Source of the DNA: Terriglobia bacterium
Lineage (GTDB): Bacteria > Acidobacteriota > Terriglobia > Terriglobales > Acidobacteriaceae
Direction: 5' to 3'
NCBI GenBank assembly: GCA_020073215.1
Contig: JAIQFO010000001.1
Span: 310,001 to 374,000 of the forward strand
Length of the DNA stretch: 64,000 bases
Below the pieces are notes generated by a model. The model saw nothing but the letters and a program-made list of their open reading frames with translations, searched no databases and was not told the origin of the DNA. Position numbers and translations under genes: made by a program. Below are positions 8,806 to 18,896 of the stretch, one piece after another (positions within the stretch are counted from its first letter, which is position 1; each line of letters begins with the position of its first letter).

Positions 8806-11800
8806 TCAACTGATTTTGCGCACGCTGCCGCGCCCACACAAGTCTTCCACGCGGCTCAAGAAACTGCGGTCCGGCATCACATTATAGCCTTCCGCCTCCA
8901 TCACTACCATGAAATCACCTTCCCGCTCCACGTCGAACAGCACCTGCGCTTCGCCTTTGCGCTCGCGGCAAAGCGCGTGCAGGGCATCGACCGTGTCTTC
9001 CGTCGCACTGCCGAGGGGAATCCGTATGCGGAGCGCCTTCGCCAGGGTTACCGTAGCTTCGTCGAGCGGAACGATGTCGGCCGCCGTAACCTTGGGATTC
9101 GCACCTTCTTCGATACGCACGCCGCCGCGAATCAGCACCGGAACCTCGAGCTTTACTTTCTCCGCAAGCTTCCTGTAGGCCTCGGGGAAGACCAGCAACT
9201 CTACTTTCCCCGACATATCTTCCAGCGCCGCTTGGGCCCACAGTTCGCCCCTTCTTGATTTTGCGACTCGCAACCCCGAAATCAAACCCGCCGTGGTGAT
9301 GTTCTCGTCCTTGGCGGTGGATTTCTTCATGGCGCCAATATCCTCGGTAGAGAGCGCATTCAGGTCGGCGAGCTTCTCCTTGTACTTCTCCATCGGATGG
9401 CCGGTAATAAAGAATCCGAGGATTTCCTTCTCCGCCGCCAACCGCGTCTGCTCATCCCACTCGGGCGCTTGGGGCAGGGCATCGTTCGCCGCCTGCGCGG
9501 TTTCATCCGCGAACACGCCGAACAGCCCGTGCTGTCCCGACTCCGCATCGCGCTGTGCTTTCTGGGCCTGTTCGATCGCGGTGTCGAGCGCTTTCATAAG
9601 CTGCGCCCGGTGACCGAAACCATCCATGGCCCCACTCTTGATCAGCGACTCCAGCACCCGCTTGTTTAACAGGCGCAGATCCACTTCCTCGCAAAATTCG
9701 TAGAATGACCGGAAATTCCGGCCGAGCTTCTTCCGCGCCGCGACGATCGACTCGATCGCATTTCCGCCAACGTTCTTCACCGCGGCCAGCCCAAAGCGGA
9801 TCGCCTGCCCGTGCGGAGTAAAGTTCGCATCGCTGACGTTGATATCCGGCGGCTCTACTGCAATTCCCATCTCGCGGCACTCATTGATGTACTTCACCAC
9901 GTCATCGGTGCTGCCGGTCACCGAAGTCAGCAGGGCTGCCATAAAGTCCAGCGGATGATGCGTCTTCAAGTACGCAGTGTGATAGGCGAGCAGCGCGTAC
10001 GCCGCCGAGTGCGACTTATTGAAGCCGTAGCCGGCAAACTGCGCCATCAGATCGAAAATCTTTTCAATCTTTCTGGGCGGGAAACCGCGCTGCGTCGCGC
10101 CCTGCACAAACCGTTCGCGCTGCTTCGCCATCTCCTCGACGTTTTTTTTGCCCATCGCCCGCCGCAGCAGGTCCGCTTCTCCCAGGCTGTAGCCAGCGAG
10201 TTTGTTCGCCGCCTGCATCACCTGTTCCTGATACACGATCACGCCCAGCGTCTCGTGCAAGATCTCTTTCAATTCCGGCAATTCGTATTCAATCTTCCGG
10301 CGCCCATGCTTGCGCTCGATGAAATCGTCAATCATGCCGCCCTGGATCGGCCCGGGACGGTAGAGAGCGTTCAAGGCGGTGAGATCTTCAATCGAATTCG
10401 GCTGATAGCGGCGCAGAACGTCTCGCATTCCGTGCGACTCAAACTGAAATACGCCCGAGGTTAATCCCTTATGGAAGACTTTCTCGTACGTCTCCTGGTC
10501 TTCGAGCGGGATGTCGTCCAGCGTGAGATTCGTCCCCCTCTGCGCGATCAGTTTCAACGCGTCGTCGAGAATGGTAAGCGTCGTCAGCCCGAGAAAATCC
10601 ATCTTCAGCAGGCCCATCTTCTCGATGGCCTTCATGTCGAAAGCAGTGACGATTTCGTCGTTCTTGGTTCTGTGCAGCGGTACCAGTTCAATCAGCGGAC
10701 GCGGTGAAATCACCACGCCCGCGGCATGTACGCCGGAATTACGGACCAGACCTTCCAGCTTCCGCGCCGTGTCGAGCAACTGCCGCACCTGTGGATCTTT
10801 CTGGTAAGCGTCCTGCAGCGCCACGGACTCCTTGAGCGCGTCGTCCAGTTTGATATTCAGCGTGGTCGGCACCATCTTCGCGATGCGGTCGACGTCGCTG
10901 TAAGGCATGTCCATCGCGCGGCCAACGTCCTTGATCGCAGCTTTCGCCGCCATCGTCCCGAAGGTAATAATCTGCGCTACATTTTCCCGCCCGTATTTAT
11001 GAGTAACGTACTCGATCACTTCCCCGCGCCGGTTCATGCAGAAATCGATATCGATATCGGGCATGGAAATGCGTTCCGGGTTCAGGAAGCGTTCGAACAG
11101 AAGCTCGTGCTGCAGGGGATCGATGTCAGTGATTCCGAGCGAATACGCGACTACCGCCCCCGCCGCCGAGCCACGCCCCGGACCTACCGGAATACCGCGT
11201 TCGCGGGCGTAACGGATGAAATCCCAGACGATCAGGAAATAGCCGGAGAACTTCATCTGCTGAATGATGGCAATTTCGCGCGCCAATCGCTGTTCGTAGT
11301 CGGCAAGGGAATGCTTGAGCCGGCCGTTGGCCGCTGTCGTGCGCAGGCTTTCCATCCGCCGGGCGAATCCCTGCCGCGTGATGTGCTCAAAATAACTATC
11401 GGGGGTGAATCCGCCGGGAACGTCAAAGCGCGGAAACGGGCTGGGAACTTTCTCCAGTCGAAAATTGCAGCGCTCGGCGATCTCGAGCGTGCGCGAAAGC
11501 ACTTCGGGCGAATCTTTGAACACGCGCAGCATCTCGTCGCCGTTCTTGACGTAGAACTGCGTGCCCTCGAACTTCATCCGGTTGGTTTCCTGAATGGACT
11601 TCCCCGTCTGTATGCACAGCATCACATCCTGGGCGTGCGCGTCGTCTTCGCAGAGGTAGTGGCTGTCGTTGGTCGCGACCAGGGGCAGCCCGAGGTCCTT
11701 CTCTAACTGAAACAACCCGGAATGGATGCGGTGCTCCATCTCCAGGCCCTGGTCCTGAATCTCGAGGAAGAAATTTTCTTTGCCGAAGAGATCGCGGTAG

Positions 11801-12291
11801 AATCCGGCGGCCGAGCGCGCCGCCTCGTAGTTCCCTTCCGTCAAACGCTCGGCCACTTCGCCCTTGAGGCATCCGGAAAGCCCGATCAGTCCCTTGGAAT
11901 GTTCCGCCAGAAAGTTCTTGCTCACCCGAGGCTTGTAGTAAAAGCCGTGCAGAGAGGCTTCCGACGTGATCTTCACCAGGTTGCGGTAGCCTTCTTCATT
12001 CTCGGCGAGTACCAGCAGATGGTTGTAGGTGTCGCCGTCGGGCGGAGTGCGCGCGATATCGTGATCGTCTTTCTTGCAGATGTAGAGTTCGCATCCGACG
12101 ATCGGTTTGACGCCGGCCTTGTGCGCCGCATTCACGAAATGCACGGCGCCAAAGATATTGCCGTGATCGGTCATGGCGACCGCGGGCATGCCGAGTTTCT
12201 GAACCCGGTCCACGAGTTTCTCAACGTCGCAAGCCCCGTCGAGGAGCGAATAATCACTATGCAAGTGCAGATGAACGAAGGATTGGGACAT
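8806..12291 (-). CDS. dnaE: DNA polymerase III alpha subunit
   Basis: Replicative polymerase catalytic subunit. An N-terminal PHP domain begins FVHLHLHSDYSLLDG and includes MTDHGNIFGAV. The palm carries the metal-binding acidic motif PDIDIDFCMNRRGE near residues 405-420, with the fingers and helix-hairpin-helix region following, and an OB-fold near 960-1050 (TTAGLISGLRVAKSRRGE). The frame opens at 12318, but the ATG at 12291 fits the family start and gives 1161 residues, typical of DnaE1. It lies 173 bases upstream of accA on the same strand. Confidence 0.96.
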   Translation of the reverse strand: MSQSFVHLHLHSDYSLLDGACDVEKLVDRVQKLGMPAVAMTDHGNIFGAVHFVNAAHKAGVKPIVGCELYICKKDDHDIARTPPDGDTYNHLLVLAENEEGYRNLVKITSEASLHGFYYKPRVSKNFLAEHSKGLIGLSGCLKGEVAERLTEGNYEAARSAAGFYRDLFGKENFFLEIQDQGLEMEHRIHSGLFQLEKDLGLPLVATNDSHYLCEDDAHAQDVMLCIQTGKSIQETNRMKFEGTQFYVKNGDEMLRVFKDSPEVLSRTLEIAERCNFRLEKVPSPFPRFDVPGGFTPDSYFEHITRQGFARRMESLRTTAANGRLKHSLADYEQRLAREIAIIQQMKFSGYFLIVWDFIRYARERGIPVGPGRGSAAGAVVAYSLGITDIDPLQHELLFERFLNPERISMPDIDIDFCMNRRGEVIEYVTHKYGRENVAQIITFGTMAAKAAIKDVGRAMDMPYSDVDRIAKMVPTTLNIKLDDALKESVALQDAYQKDPQVRQLLDTARKLEGLVRNSGVHAAGVVISPRPLIELVPLHRTKNDEIVTAFDMKAIEKMGLLKMDFLGLTTLTILDDALKLIAQRGTNLTLDDIPLEDQETYEKVFHKGLTSGVFQFESHGMRDVLRRYQPNSIEDLTALNALYRPGPIQGGMIDDFIERKHGRRKIEYELPELKEILHETLGVIVYQEQVMQAANKLAGYSLGEADLLRRAMGKKNVEEMAKQRERFVQGATQRGFPPRKIEKIFDLMAQFAGYGFNKSHSAAYALLAYHTAYLKTHHPLDFMAALLTSVTGSTDDVVKYINECREMGIAVEPPDINVSDANFTPHGQAIRFGLAAVKNVGGNAIESIVAARKKLGRNFRSFYEFCEEVDLRLLNKRVLESLIKSGAMDGFGHRAQLMKALDTAIEQAQKAQRDAESGQHGLFGVFADETAQAANDALPQAPEWDEQTRLAAEKEILGFFITGHPMEKYKEKLADLNALSTEDIGAMKKSTAKDENITTAGLISGLRVAKSRRGELWAQAALEDMSGKVELLVFPEAYRKLAEKVKLEVPVLIRGGVRIEEGANPKVTAADIVPLDEATVTLAKALRIRIPLGSATEDTVDALHALCRERKGEAQVLFDVEREGDFMVVMEAEGYNVMPDRSFLSRVEDLCGRGSVRKIS

Positions 12292-12413
12292 GAAGATTTC
12301 TTTGCTGTAGAGCCGCATTCATTCTAATGGCTGGAGGAAATCGCGCAACGCCTGAAAGTGGTGCAATCGCGTGTGGCGCGGGCGCCCTCACCCGCGTGCC
12401 CGCGGATGTTTGG

Positions 12414-14084
12414 TCAGTGGAGTTGTGCGCATCGACCGCCTAAACGCCCCGGCGGCAGCCCATTCAGCAGTTCCAGAAAAACTCCGTTCGTCCATCCAAA
12501 CCCCACAACATTGTCCCGGTATCCTTCTGCCAATTTTATGTTCGCCGAGTCCGAGACCACGTTATATTTTTCGCGAATTGTCCCATCGCGCGCGAAATTG
12601 TCCAGCACCATCGACAGAAATTCGCACGAGATCCGGTCCGCCTCCGGGTTGTAGCCATAGCTTCGCAATCCTTCGACGGCCAGCAACTGAATGGGCGCCC
12701 AGCCGTACGGATAGTCCCATTGCACGCCGGTTTCCTTCGTGCTCATTGCCAGTCCGCCTTGCTGCTCGAAACGCTGCAGGTTCTGCGCCAGGGACTTCGC
12801 TTGCGCTGGACTCGCGAGCCCGACCCACAGAGGGTAGAACGTGGTGGCATACTCGTACGAGGACAGCTTCTTTTTTTCAAAATCGTAGTCAAAGAACAGA
12901 CCGCGCTGACCGTCCCAAAGCAGGGTGCGGACGATCTCTTTTCGCTTCTCGGCCCGTTGATGCCATTGTACGGCGGCCGCCCGGTTCCCCAGCCATTCGC
13001 TGATTTTCTCCAGATCCTTTTCTGTCTTATACAGCAGGCTGTTGAGACAAACGGGAGCATAGTGGTGCGTCTCTGCCCCGTAAGGTCCAAAACGAAAGGA
13101 AATATCAAACCCCGATTCGCGCATGCTGCGATCACCCTTGTAATAATCGTCACTGAGCCCGACGTGTTTGATCTGAACGCATTTTGAATCCGCCTCTGGC
13201 GAATCGTCTTCACACAACCTCAGCGAATACCCGGGGTGCTTGAGCGCACCGGCCGTTTCCGCTTCCGCTAAGTACGGACTTTGCCCCCTCTGCCTGGCAA
13301 AATATGCCAGCACGTCGTGGTAATAACCAGTTTCATCGTGCAATCCCTCCGGAACCGGCCCCTCACCAAAATCGTAGTAGCGAGACAATCCGGTCTCTCC
13401 CGCCCGGTGAGCCGGCTGCATCCACATTTCGTAGTCCCGGTCGGCATAGTGATAGGCTTTCGCCAGCCAGGTCAAATCCTCATGCCCGCGCGCCTTCTCC
13501 GCTTCGTACACGGCGATGATCATGGAACTCAGAAAGGGCGGCTGCGAGCGCGTGAGGTAATAGCTGCGATTCGCGTTCAAGACGGCGCCGTAGTGCTCGA
13601 TTTCAAAGAAGAAGTTTTCCACCATGCCTCGCGCCAGGTCGACCTTTCCCGCGCGCAGCAGTCCACGAATGATGAAGTAACTATCCCAGCCATACATCTC
13701 GTTGAATCGCCCGCCCGGGACAACGTAGGGGTTCTCCAGAAAGAGCAAGCCGGGTGGATGAACATCATCCCCCGTCACCTGCCCGGGCCCATGAATGATG
13801 TCGGGTAGATGCTCCACTCGCACCTTGCATTCTGCCAAGAGTTTTTGTAATGCGGCGGGAATGGCCAGATCTGCCGGTAGATAGAGTACGGCGGTTCCGG
13901 TCAGCTTGGGGTCGGCAACCCCTTCGCAAGCGGCGGTCGAGCGGCTTAGAACGCTCCAACTGGAGGAGATATAGTCAAGAATGGCCTGCAGTTCCTGACT
14001 ACGCTTCGGGGATCCATCCATGCTTTGCGCCGAAATACCAAGGGAACTGAAATACAAGAGAGCCAGGATCGCTGCGGCGCGCAT
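12414..14084 (-). CDS. treA: Secreted trehalase (glycoside hydrolase family 37)
   Basis: Hydrolyses trehalose to two glucose molecules. The 556-residue protein starts with a signal peptide (about residues 1-20, cleavage near ISAQS), so it should act in the periplasm or outside. Both family signatures are visible: PGGRFNEMYGWDSYF at 123-137 and QWDYPYGWAPIQ near 475-486. Length is close to periplasmic trehalases of other Gram-negative bacteria. A Family B hairpin repeat lies between it and dnaE (12368-12410). Confidence 0.94.
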   Translation of the reverse strand: MRAAAILALLYFSSLGISAQSMDGSPKRSQELQAILDYISSSWSVLSRSTAACEGVADPKLTGTAVLYLPADLAIPAALQKLLAECKVRVEHLPDIIHGPGQVTGDDVHPPGLLFLENPYVVPGGRFNEMYGWDSYFIIRGLLRAGKVDLARGMVENFFFEIEHYGAVLNANRSYYLTRSQPPFLSSMIIAVYEAEKARGHEDLTWLAKAYHYADRDYEMWMQPAHRAGETGLSRYYDFGEGPVPEGLHDETGYYHDVLAYFARQRGQSPYLAEAETAGALKHPGYSLRLCEDDSPEADSKCVQIKHVGLSDDYYKGDRSMRESGFDISFRFGPYGAETHHYAPVCLNSLLYKTEKDLEKISEWLGNRAAAVQWHQRAEKRKEIVRTLLWDGQRGLFFDYDFEKKKLSSYEYATTFYPLWVGLASPAQAKSLAQNLQRFEQQGGLAMSTKETGVQWDYPYGWAPIQLLAVEGLRSYGYNPEADRISCEFLSMVLDNFARDGTIREKYNVVSDSANIKLAEGYRDNVVGFGWTNGVFLELLNGLPPGRLGGRCAQLH

Positions 14085-14095
14085 ATACGGAAGCG

Positions 14096-14803
14096 CTATC
14101 TCGGCACCTGAAAATCCACGCCGCGATCGTCATTCATCTTGACCGTGGCCGGAAGATCAAGTAGCGCGAGTGGAATCTTCTTCCCCGCTTGGTGGTCATT
14201 GAGCACCCAGAGCGTTCCACCGGCGATAGCGTAATTCCGCACTTCTTCCACATGCTGGTCGCGGAAAACCAGCGCGGTTGCGGGGCCTGCGGCAGCCCGT
14301 TCTTCCTCGCGCGGCTGCGGGCGGCGCGCGTACGAATCCTGCTCCCTGTCTTCCTGTTCGCGCAGTCGCTGTTCCTCCAGATTGACTGAGTTCATCTCGT
14401 TGGCCAGCGCGAGTTCGCGCTCCTGATCCTCGTCATAGTTGTATGAGGAAGACGAGTCCCACCACCAGTACGGATCGTAATAGCCCGCGTAACCGAATCC
14501 CGCAAACCACGGATTCACGAAGCTCCTTCGGCAGCCGAAGCAACGATGAAACCTGTGACCGCCAAAGCGTCCTCTGTCAAAACCGTCTCTGCGGAAAGTG
14601 GGAGTGCGGAAGGAAGGAGAAGAACGAGGGCCCATTCCGGTACGCAGGCCTGGGTGCATTCCGCCAAAGGCGCGGCCACCCGATGCGTGTCCAACGGCAA
14701 CACCCCGACTGCCGCCAGAAGCCCGCATGCCGCCGCGCTGAGCGGATGCCGACACGAGACCCGCAAGAATGACGAACGCCGCAATGGTCAGGCCGCGACG
14801 CAT
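14096..14803 (-). CDS. Exported Gly/Arg-rich protein of unknown function
   Basis: The ATG at 14803 is chosen over an upstream in-frame start because it begins a clear signal peptide (MRRGLTIAAFVILAGLVSASA), giving 235 residues. The mature protein has a Gly/Arg/His-rich segment (about 25-85) and a Cys-containing stretch (RCFGCRRSF). A Tyr/Trp-rich patch (YYDPYWWWDSSSSYNY) and an acidic, Glu/Arg-rich helix follow. The C-terminal ~60 residues form a compact module with GGTLWVLNDHQAGKKI. No family was recognised. It ends 12 bases upstream of the trehalase gene on the same strand and may be co-transcribed. Confidence 0.75.
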   Translation of the reverse strand: MRRGLTIAAFVILAGLVSASAQRGGMRASGGSRGVAVGHASGGRAFGGMHPGLRTGMGPRSSPSFRTPTFRRDGFDRGRFGGHRFHRCFGCRRSFVNPWFAGFGYAGYYDPYWWWDSSSSYNYDEDQERELALANEMNSVNLEEQRLREQEDREQDSYARRPQPREEERAAAGPATALVFRDQHVEEVRNYAIAGGTLWVLNDHQAGKKIPLALLDLPATVKMNDDRGVDFQVPR

Positions 14804-14867
14804 AAATTGGATTATAACCCCGCCCTGAAAACAAGGTCTGGCAATCGTGCGGCGCGTTTCCCGGGGA

Positions 14868-16457
14868 TTACTTCTTCTTCCGCTGGAGCTTGGGCTTGGT
14901 TTTCCGCTTCGCCTTATTCTTGGCTTGAGGGCGCTTGCCGGTGGGCTTCTCCACACGCGGCTTCGCGGCTTTGGCCGGCTTCGCGGGTGAAACCGGCTTC
15001 GCGGGCGCCGCCGGCTTCGAGGCAGGAACGGGCGCGACCTGAGCCTGCGTTGCCGGCACCGCAGCGGTTTTTCCCTTCCCCTTCGCGCCCGGCTTGGCGC
15101 TCGCCGCTGCAGGAACCGCAGCCGCAGCGGCCTTCCCTCCTCGGCCCCGCTTGGTGGGCGCAGGCGGTGGAGGTGGCGGAGGTGGCGGCGCCAGCGGTTT
15201 GAGATATTTCAGAGTCTCGGTCCGCGAGCGCAGCTTGCCATCCAACAACAGCAAGAACACATCGTTCGCGATCTTCGCGTACTCCGGCATCTGCGGCGTA
15301 ATTCGCAGCTCCGTCATCTCGGGCAGAGGAATTTTCTGCTGCACCTGCCGCCATTTCGTGAAGAAATTCTTGATCTTTTGCGCCACCGCCTGCTGCCGCG
15401 CCGTGATCGCAAGAAACAGAATCATCTCCGGACGCGCCGACGACAGCAATTGCCAGGTCCGCCCGGGCGTGCCCGCCTCTTTACCCGATAAGCGCTTCGC
15501 CAGGCTGTGGGCATTCGCATCCAGATCCTTCCACGACTCGACCAGATCCTTGCGTGGAATCGCCCGGCGCAAATCCGAAATATCCTTGTCGCCCAGCCGC
15601 TCGGTCAGAAAATGCAGCACCGCGGGTGCAACCTCTGGCGTATAGCCGAGCTCGTTCATCTGCTGACGAGTCTTCATCAGCGCGCCCAGCCCGGCCGTAT
15701 CCACTTTGGCGGTGCTCCAGCGCGGGTTCAGCACCTTCAGCCAGCCCTCTTTTTCGTATGCTTTCAGAACACCGTACGGATCGTCCTCATACGCCAACTG
15801 CTCGATCTCGTAACCGATGCTTGAACTCCGTATGTACTCGATGTAGCCGTTCTCTTTTCCCGATTCGTAACGCGCCTGCGTCCGTTCCTCGAGCGGCCAG
15901 TGGAAACGCGTGCTGAAACGCGTGGCCCGGATCATGCGGGACGGGTCCTCGAGAAACGCGTAGTTATGGAGCACGCGAATCACTTTCGCTTCGATGTCGG
16001 CAGTGCCGTTAAATGGATCCATCAACAGCCCGCGCGACCCTTCGTTCATCGACAAAGCCATCGCGTTCACGGTGAAATCGCGGCGGCGAAGATCTTCACT
16101 GATTGTGGCGGGAGCTATCTGCGGAGCCTTGCCCGGCTTGTCGTAGCGCTCCGAGCGCGCCATCGCAATCTCGGCGCGCACACCACCTGGCAGCGTCAGC
16201 AGCAAGGTCCGCGTTTCGTCGTCGGCGTCGCCCACCACCGCTCCCGCGCGCTCCAGGTCCTTATGGAGCTTGAGCGCGTTGCCCTGGACCGTAAAATCCA
16301 GATCGCGAATGGGGAATCCGGTAATGATGTCGCGGATGGCGCCACCGGTCAGATAGAGATTCATCTCCGCCGCCTTGGCGGCGTCTAGGACCAGGGTAAC
16401 TGCCTTTTGTTGGTCCGGCGAGAGCCGGGTTTCCAGCGTATATATGTAATCGGCCAT
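14868..16457 (-). CDS. CCA-adding enzyme/poly(A) polymerase-type nucleotidyltransferase with Ala/Lys/Pro tail
   Basis: Class II nucleotidyltransferase that adds CCA to tRNA 3' ends or adds poly(A). The head carries the motif GGAIRDIITGFPIRDLDF (residues 38-55), whose DLD acidic pair binds metal. The template-binding region RRRDFTVNAMAL and LEDPSRMIRATRFSTRF follow. The body runs to about residue 420. Then comes a run of nine prolines and a ~110-residue tail of Ala, Lys and Pro repeats ending KRKTKPKLQRKKK, resembling histone H1-like low-complexity tails. Total length is 529 aa, against roughly 400 for usual bacterial relatives. Whether it is a true CCA enzyme or a poly(A) polymerase cannot be settled from sequence alone. 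Confidence 0.85.
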   Translation of the reverse strand: MADYIYTLETRLSPDQQKAVTLVLDAAKAAEMNLYLTGGAIRDIITGFPIRDLDFTVQGNALKLHKDLERAGAVVGDADDETRTLLLTLPGGVRAEIAMARSERYDKPGKAPQIAPATISEDLRRRDFTVNAMALSMNEGSRGLLMDPFNGTADIEAKVIRVLHNYAFLEDPSRMIRATRFSTRFHWPLEERTQARYESGKENGYIEYIRSSSIGYEIEQLAYEDDPYGVLKAYEKEGWLKVLNPRWSTAKVDTAGLGALMKTRQQMNELGYTPEVAPAVLHFLTERLGDKDISDLRRAIPRKDLVESWKDLDANAHSLAKRLSGKEAGTPGRTWQLLSSARPEMILFLAITARQQAVAQKIKNFFTKWRQVQQKIPLPEMTELRITPQMPEYAKIANDVFLLLLDGKLRSRTETLKYLKPLAPPPPPPPPPAPTKRGRGGKAAAAAVPAAASAKPGAKGKGKTAAVPATQAQVAPVPASKPAAPAKPVSPAKPAKAAKPRVEKPTGKRPQAKNKAKRKTKPKLQRKKK

Positions 16458-16801
16458 GCCTTCCTAGTCGCCGTGCGGTGGCCCTTCGCTGGCTCGACCG
16501 GGGCGTTTATCACAAGATTTCCACAAGCGGGCGGCGCATAACTTCCCACACTGCCCCGTCGCAGAATCTAACTCACTCTAGATATTAGACTTATACCGCG
16601 CCACCCTGGTTTCAGTAAACAACAGAAAATAACACAACGTTTACCGTTTGGCTACTGCGAAGGCACAAAGTGGGCGAATTCCTACGGAAAGTGCGAGAAT
16701 CCCATCTGGAGCCTCCATTTCGGCCGCCCACTCGGCCCCGGCAAGCGCGGGCGGCCAGGTGAGTTTTGCCAGGGGAAGGCTCTCAAAGCGTCCCAGGCGC
16801 C
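16458..16801. other. Intergenic region between divergent genes
   Basis: This 344-base gap lies between the divergent nucleotidyltransferase and the conserved unknown gene. It is AT-rich around 16570-16640 (ATATTAGACTTATA and AACAGAAAATAACAC), where promoters for one or both genes probably lie. No RNA gene or repeat was recognised. An open frame from 16648 overlaps the next gene in another frame and looks spurious. Confidence 0.5.
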
Positions 16802-17281
16802 ATGCCCTCTACCCACAAGAAAGTGATCGTGCGGAAACACGACCGCGACTCGGTCAGCGGCTTCGTCGCTCCCGCCAACTTTGTGGTGCAGGGCAAACTG
16901 GAACTCCTGAATACGGCCGGCAACGTGGTCGCGATCGACTTGCGCGACATCAAGGCCGTCTATTTTGTCCGCGAGTTCTCCGACAGCGATGTAATGCTCC
17001 GGAAGACCTTCACCACCCGTCCCAGAACCGAGGGCCTCTGGGTGCGGCTGAAGTTCAAAGACAACGACGTCATCGAAGGCATCCTACCCAACGACCTGAC
17101 GCAAAACCCCGCCGAAGGATTCCTGATGAACCCTCCCGATCTGCGCTCGAACACGCAGCGAGTCTTCGTGCCCCGCGAAGCGCTGACGTCGGTGACGGTG
17201 CTGGCAGTAATAGGAGCAGCTAACCGCCGCCGCAAAGGCGGGCAGCCGGATACGAGGCAAGTCACGCTGTTCGAGCAGTAG
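16802..17281 (+). CDS. Conserved protein of unknown function (159 aa)
   Basis: Soluble protein without signal peptide, starting [18 protein letters not shown]. The core alternates short beta-strand-like segments ([47 protein letters not shown]), suggesting a small beta-barrel. It resembles a protein common in Acidobacteriota and annotated only as a domain of unknown function; PilZ-like folds look similar, but no PilZ signature is seen. The ATG at 16802 is preferred to an in-frame TTG at 16766. It lies just upstream of lpxD. Confidence 0.72.
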   Translation: MPSTHKKVIVRKHDRDSVSGFVAPANFVVQGKLELLNTAGNVVAIDLRDIKAVYFVREFSDSDVMLRKTFTTRPRTEGLWVRLKFKDNDVIEGILPNDLTQNPAEGFLMNPPDLRSNTQRVFVPREALTSVTVLAVIGAANRRRKGGQPDTRQVTLFEQ

Positions 17282-17291
17282 GAAGTCACAG

Positions 17292-17319
17292 TTGTCATCC
17301 TGAGCGAAGCGAAGGACCT
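17292..17319. repeat. Family A repeat, single copy
   Basis: TGTCATCCTGAGCGAAGCGA and the following bases lie between the unknown gene and lpxD. It is the same core as in the other Family A copies, in the orientation that reads ATCCTGAGCGAAG. Confidence 0.75.
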
Positions 17320-17358
17320 ATGGATTCGCTTCCGCTACAATTCTCCCGGACCCATACT

Positions 17359-18363
17359 ATGAAACTTGCCGACATTGCCACCGCCCTCAATGCCCGTCTT
17401 GACAACGCTTCTCCCGACACCGAAATCACCGCCGTGGCCGGAATCGAACAAGCCGGCCCTGGGCAGCTCACCTTTGTGTCGAACCCGAAGTACAACGCTG
17501 CCGCGAAGACCACCACGGCTTCTGCCGTCATCGTCGCCGAGAACTTTCCCGCCATCTCTACGGGAATGCTGCGCAGCAAGAATCCATATCTTGCCTGGGC
17601 CAAGGCCATAGAGCTTTTCTACCAGCCGCCAAGCTACGCCCCCGGAATCCATCCCACCGCCGTCGTTCATCCCAAAGCCAAACTAGGCAAGAACGCGCAC
17701 ATCGGTCCCTACGTGGTGATCGATGAAGACGTCGTCATCGGAGACAATGCCGTTCTGCTGGCCCACGTTGTCATCTATCGCGGAGTCACCGTCGGCAATA
17801 ACTTCTTCGCGCACGCCCACGCCGTAGTCCGGGAATTCTGTCAACTGGCCGACGACGTCGTGCTACAGAACGGCGCCCTTGTCGGCACCGACGGATTCGG
17901 CTTCGCCAAGGATGACTCCGGCCACTGGCACAAAATCATCCAGTCCGGCAACGTGGTGATCGAAAACGACGTCGAGATCCAGGCCAACACCTGCATCGAC
18001 CGCGCCAGCATTGGCGAGACCCGCATCGGACGCGGCTCGAAGATCGACAACCTGGTTCAGGTAGGCCACAGTTGCACCGTCGGCCACGACACGCTCCTCA
18101 TCTCGCAGGTAGGCCTGGCCGGAACTACGGATGTCGGGAACAACGTGATTCTTGCCGGACAAGTCGGCGTCTCCGGCCACGTCAAAATCGGCGATGGAGC
18201 CATCGCCATTGCCCAAAGCGGCATCCCGCACGACGTTCCCGCCGGAGCCATGGTCAGTGGCGCTCCCGCCATCGATCACCGACTCTGGTTGAAGTGCTGC
18301 GCCGCCTACGCCAGGCTGCCGGAGATTGCCAAGGCAGTGAGAAAGTTGTCAGAGCGGGAGTGA
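17359..18363 (+). CDS. lpxD: UDP-3-O-(3-hydroxyacyl)glucosamine N-acyltransferase
   Basis: Third step of lipid A synthesis: transfer of a 3-hydroxyacyl chain from ACP to the 2-amino group of UDP-3-O-acyl-glucosamine. The N-terminal uridine-binding domain ([14 protein letters not shown]) is followed by a left-handed beta-helix of hexapeptide repeats (about 110-300) and a C-terminal helix. [11 protein letters not shown] holds the expected catalytic His. The ATG at 17359 matches family starts and gives 334 residues. Its presence indicates an LPS-bearing outer membrane. No other lpx genes are adjacent. Confidence 0.95.
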   Translation: MKLADIATALNARLDNASPDTEITAVAGIEQAGPGQLTFVSNPKYNAAAKTTTASAVIVAENFPAISTGMLRSKNPYLAWAKAIELFYQPPSYAPGIHPTAVVHPKAKLGKNAHIGPYVVIDEDVVIGDNAVLLAHVVIYRGVTVGNNFFAHAHAVVREFCQLADDVVLQNGALVGTDGFGFAKDDSGHWHKIIQSGNVVIENDVEIQANTCIDRASIGETRIGRGSKIDNLVQVGHSCTVGHDTLLISQVGLAGTTDVGNNVILAGQVGVSGHVKIGDGAIAIAQSGIPHDVPAGAMVSGAPAIDHRLWLKCCAAYARLPEIAKAVRKLSERE

Positions 18364-18467
18364 GTCGTTTTCTCTCCTGCGAAGAATGAATGCGGCCGCC
18401 AAGATTTTCCGCCGGCGCCGCGCGGCAGCGGTACAATACGCGCAAGGATCGTTTTCGGGAGGCCGGT

Positions 18468-18896
18468 ATGCCTTCTCGCCTCGTAAGACCCTATCCCTGG
18501 GTTCGCATTAGTTTCCTGGTCGTCCTCGCCCTGTTGGTGTCTGGCTGGGGCACTTGCAACGTGATGGTTGATTTCAATAGCTGTCAGGGCGTGCAGCCCA
18601 TGGCCCAACTTACCTCACTTTCGCCGGGGGCGATTCCTGGCAACTCCGACTCAGCTCTGCTGACCTTGAACGGAAGCGACTTTACTCCGCAATCGCAGAT
18701 TCTGTGGGACAGCAGCGCGTTGCCTACCGTCTTCATGGACTCGCACCACCTCCAGACCACCATTACGCAACAGACCTTTGCTGACTTTGGAGGCTCATCC
18801 GGGAGCAGTGTGCAGATTTCCGTAAGGACTGTTGGATCGGCCACAGGATGTCCTCCCGGCGGAAACTCGGCCACGCTCGTGCTGGTCATCAACTAG
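18468..18896 (+). CDS. Exported protein with IPT/TIG-like domain
   Basis: The ATG at 18468 has GGGAGG five bases upstream, giving 142 residues. An N-terminal hydrophobic segment (ISFLVVLALLVSGWGTC) looks like a signal peptide, possibly a lipoprotein signal because GWGTC ends in Cys. The remaining ~90 residues (SLSPGAIPGNSDSALLTLNG then FTPQSQILWDSSALPT) have the repeat pattern of an IPT/TIG immunoglobulin-like domain, usually a binding or structural module of surface proteins. Partner and ligand are unknown. Confidence 0.75.
   Translation: MPSRLVRPYPWVRISFLVVLALLVSGWGTCNVMVDFNSCQGVQPMAQLTSLSPGAIPGNSDSALLTLNGSDFTPQSQILWDSSALPTVFMDSHHLQTTITQQTFADFGGSSGSSVQISVRTVGSATGCPPGGNSATLVLVIN

Noticed and set aside
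16500..16540. DnaA-box-like TTTCCACAA and TTATCACAAG near the tRNA nucleotidyltransferase start
   Set aside because: Each differs from the consensus 9-mer at two or more positions, there is no cluster, and no origin genes (dnaA, dnaN, parAB) are nearby.
16648..17223. 191-codon plus-strand frame overlapping the conserved unknown gene
   Set aside because: Arg/Pro-rich with no motif; the overlapping frame at 16802-17281 has protein-like alternation and matches a known type of acidobacterial protein.
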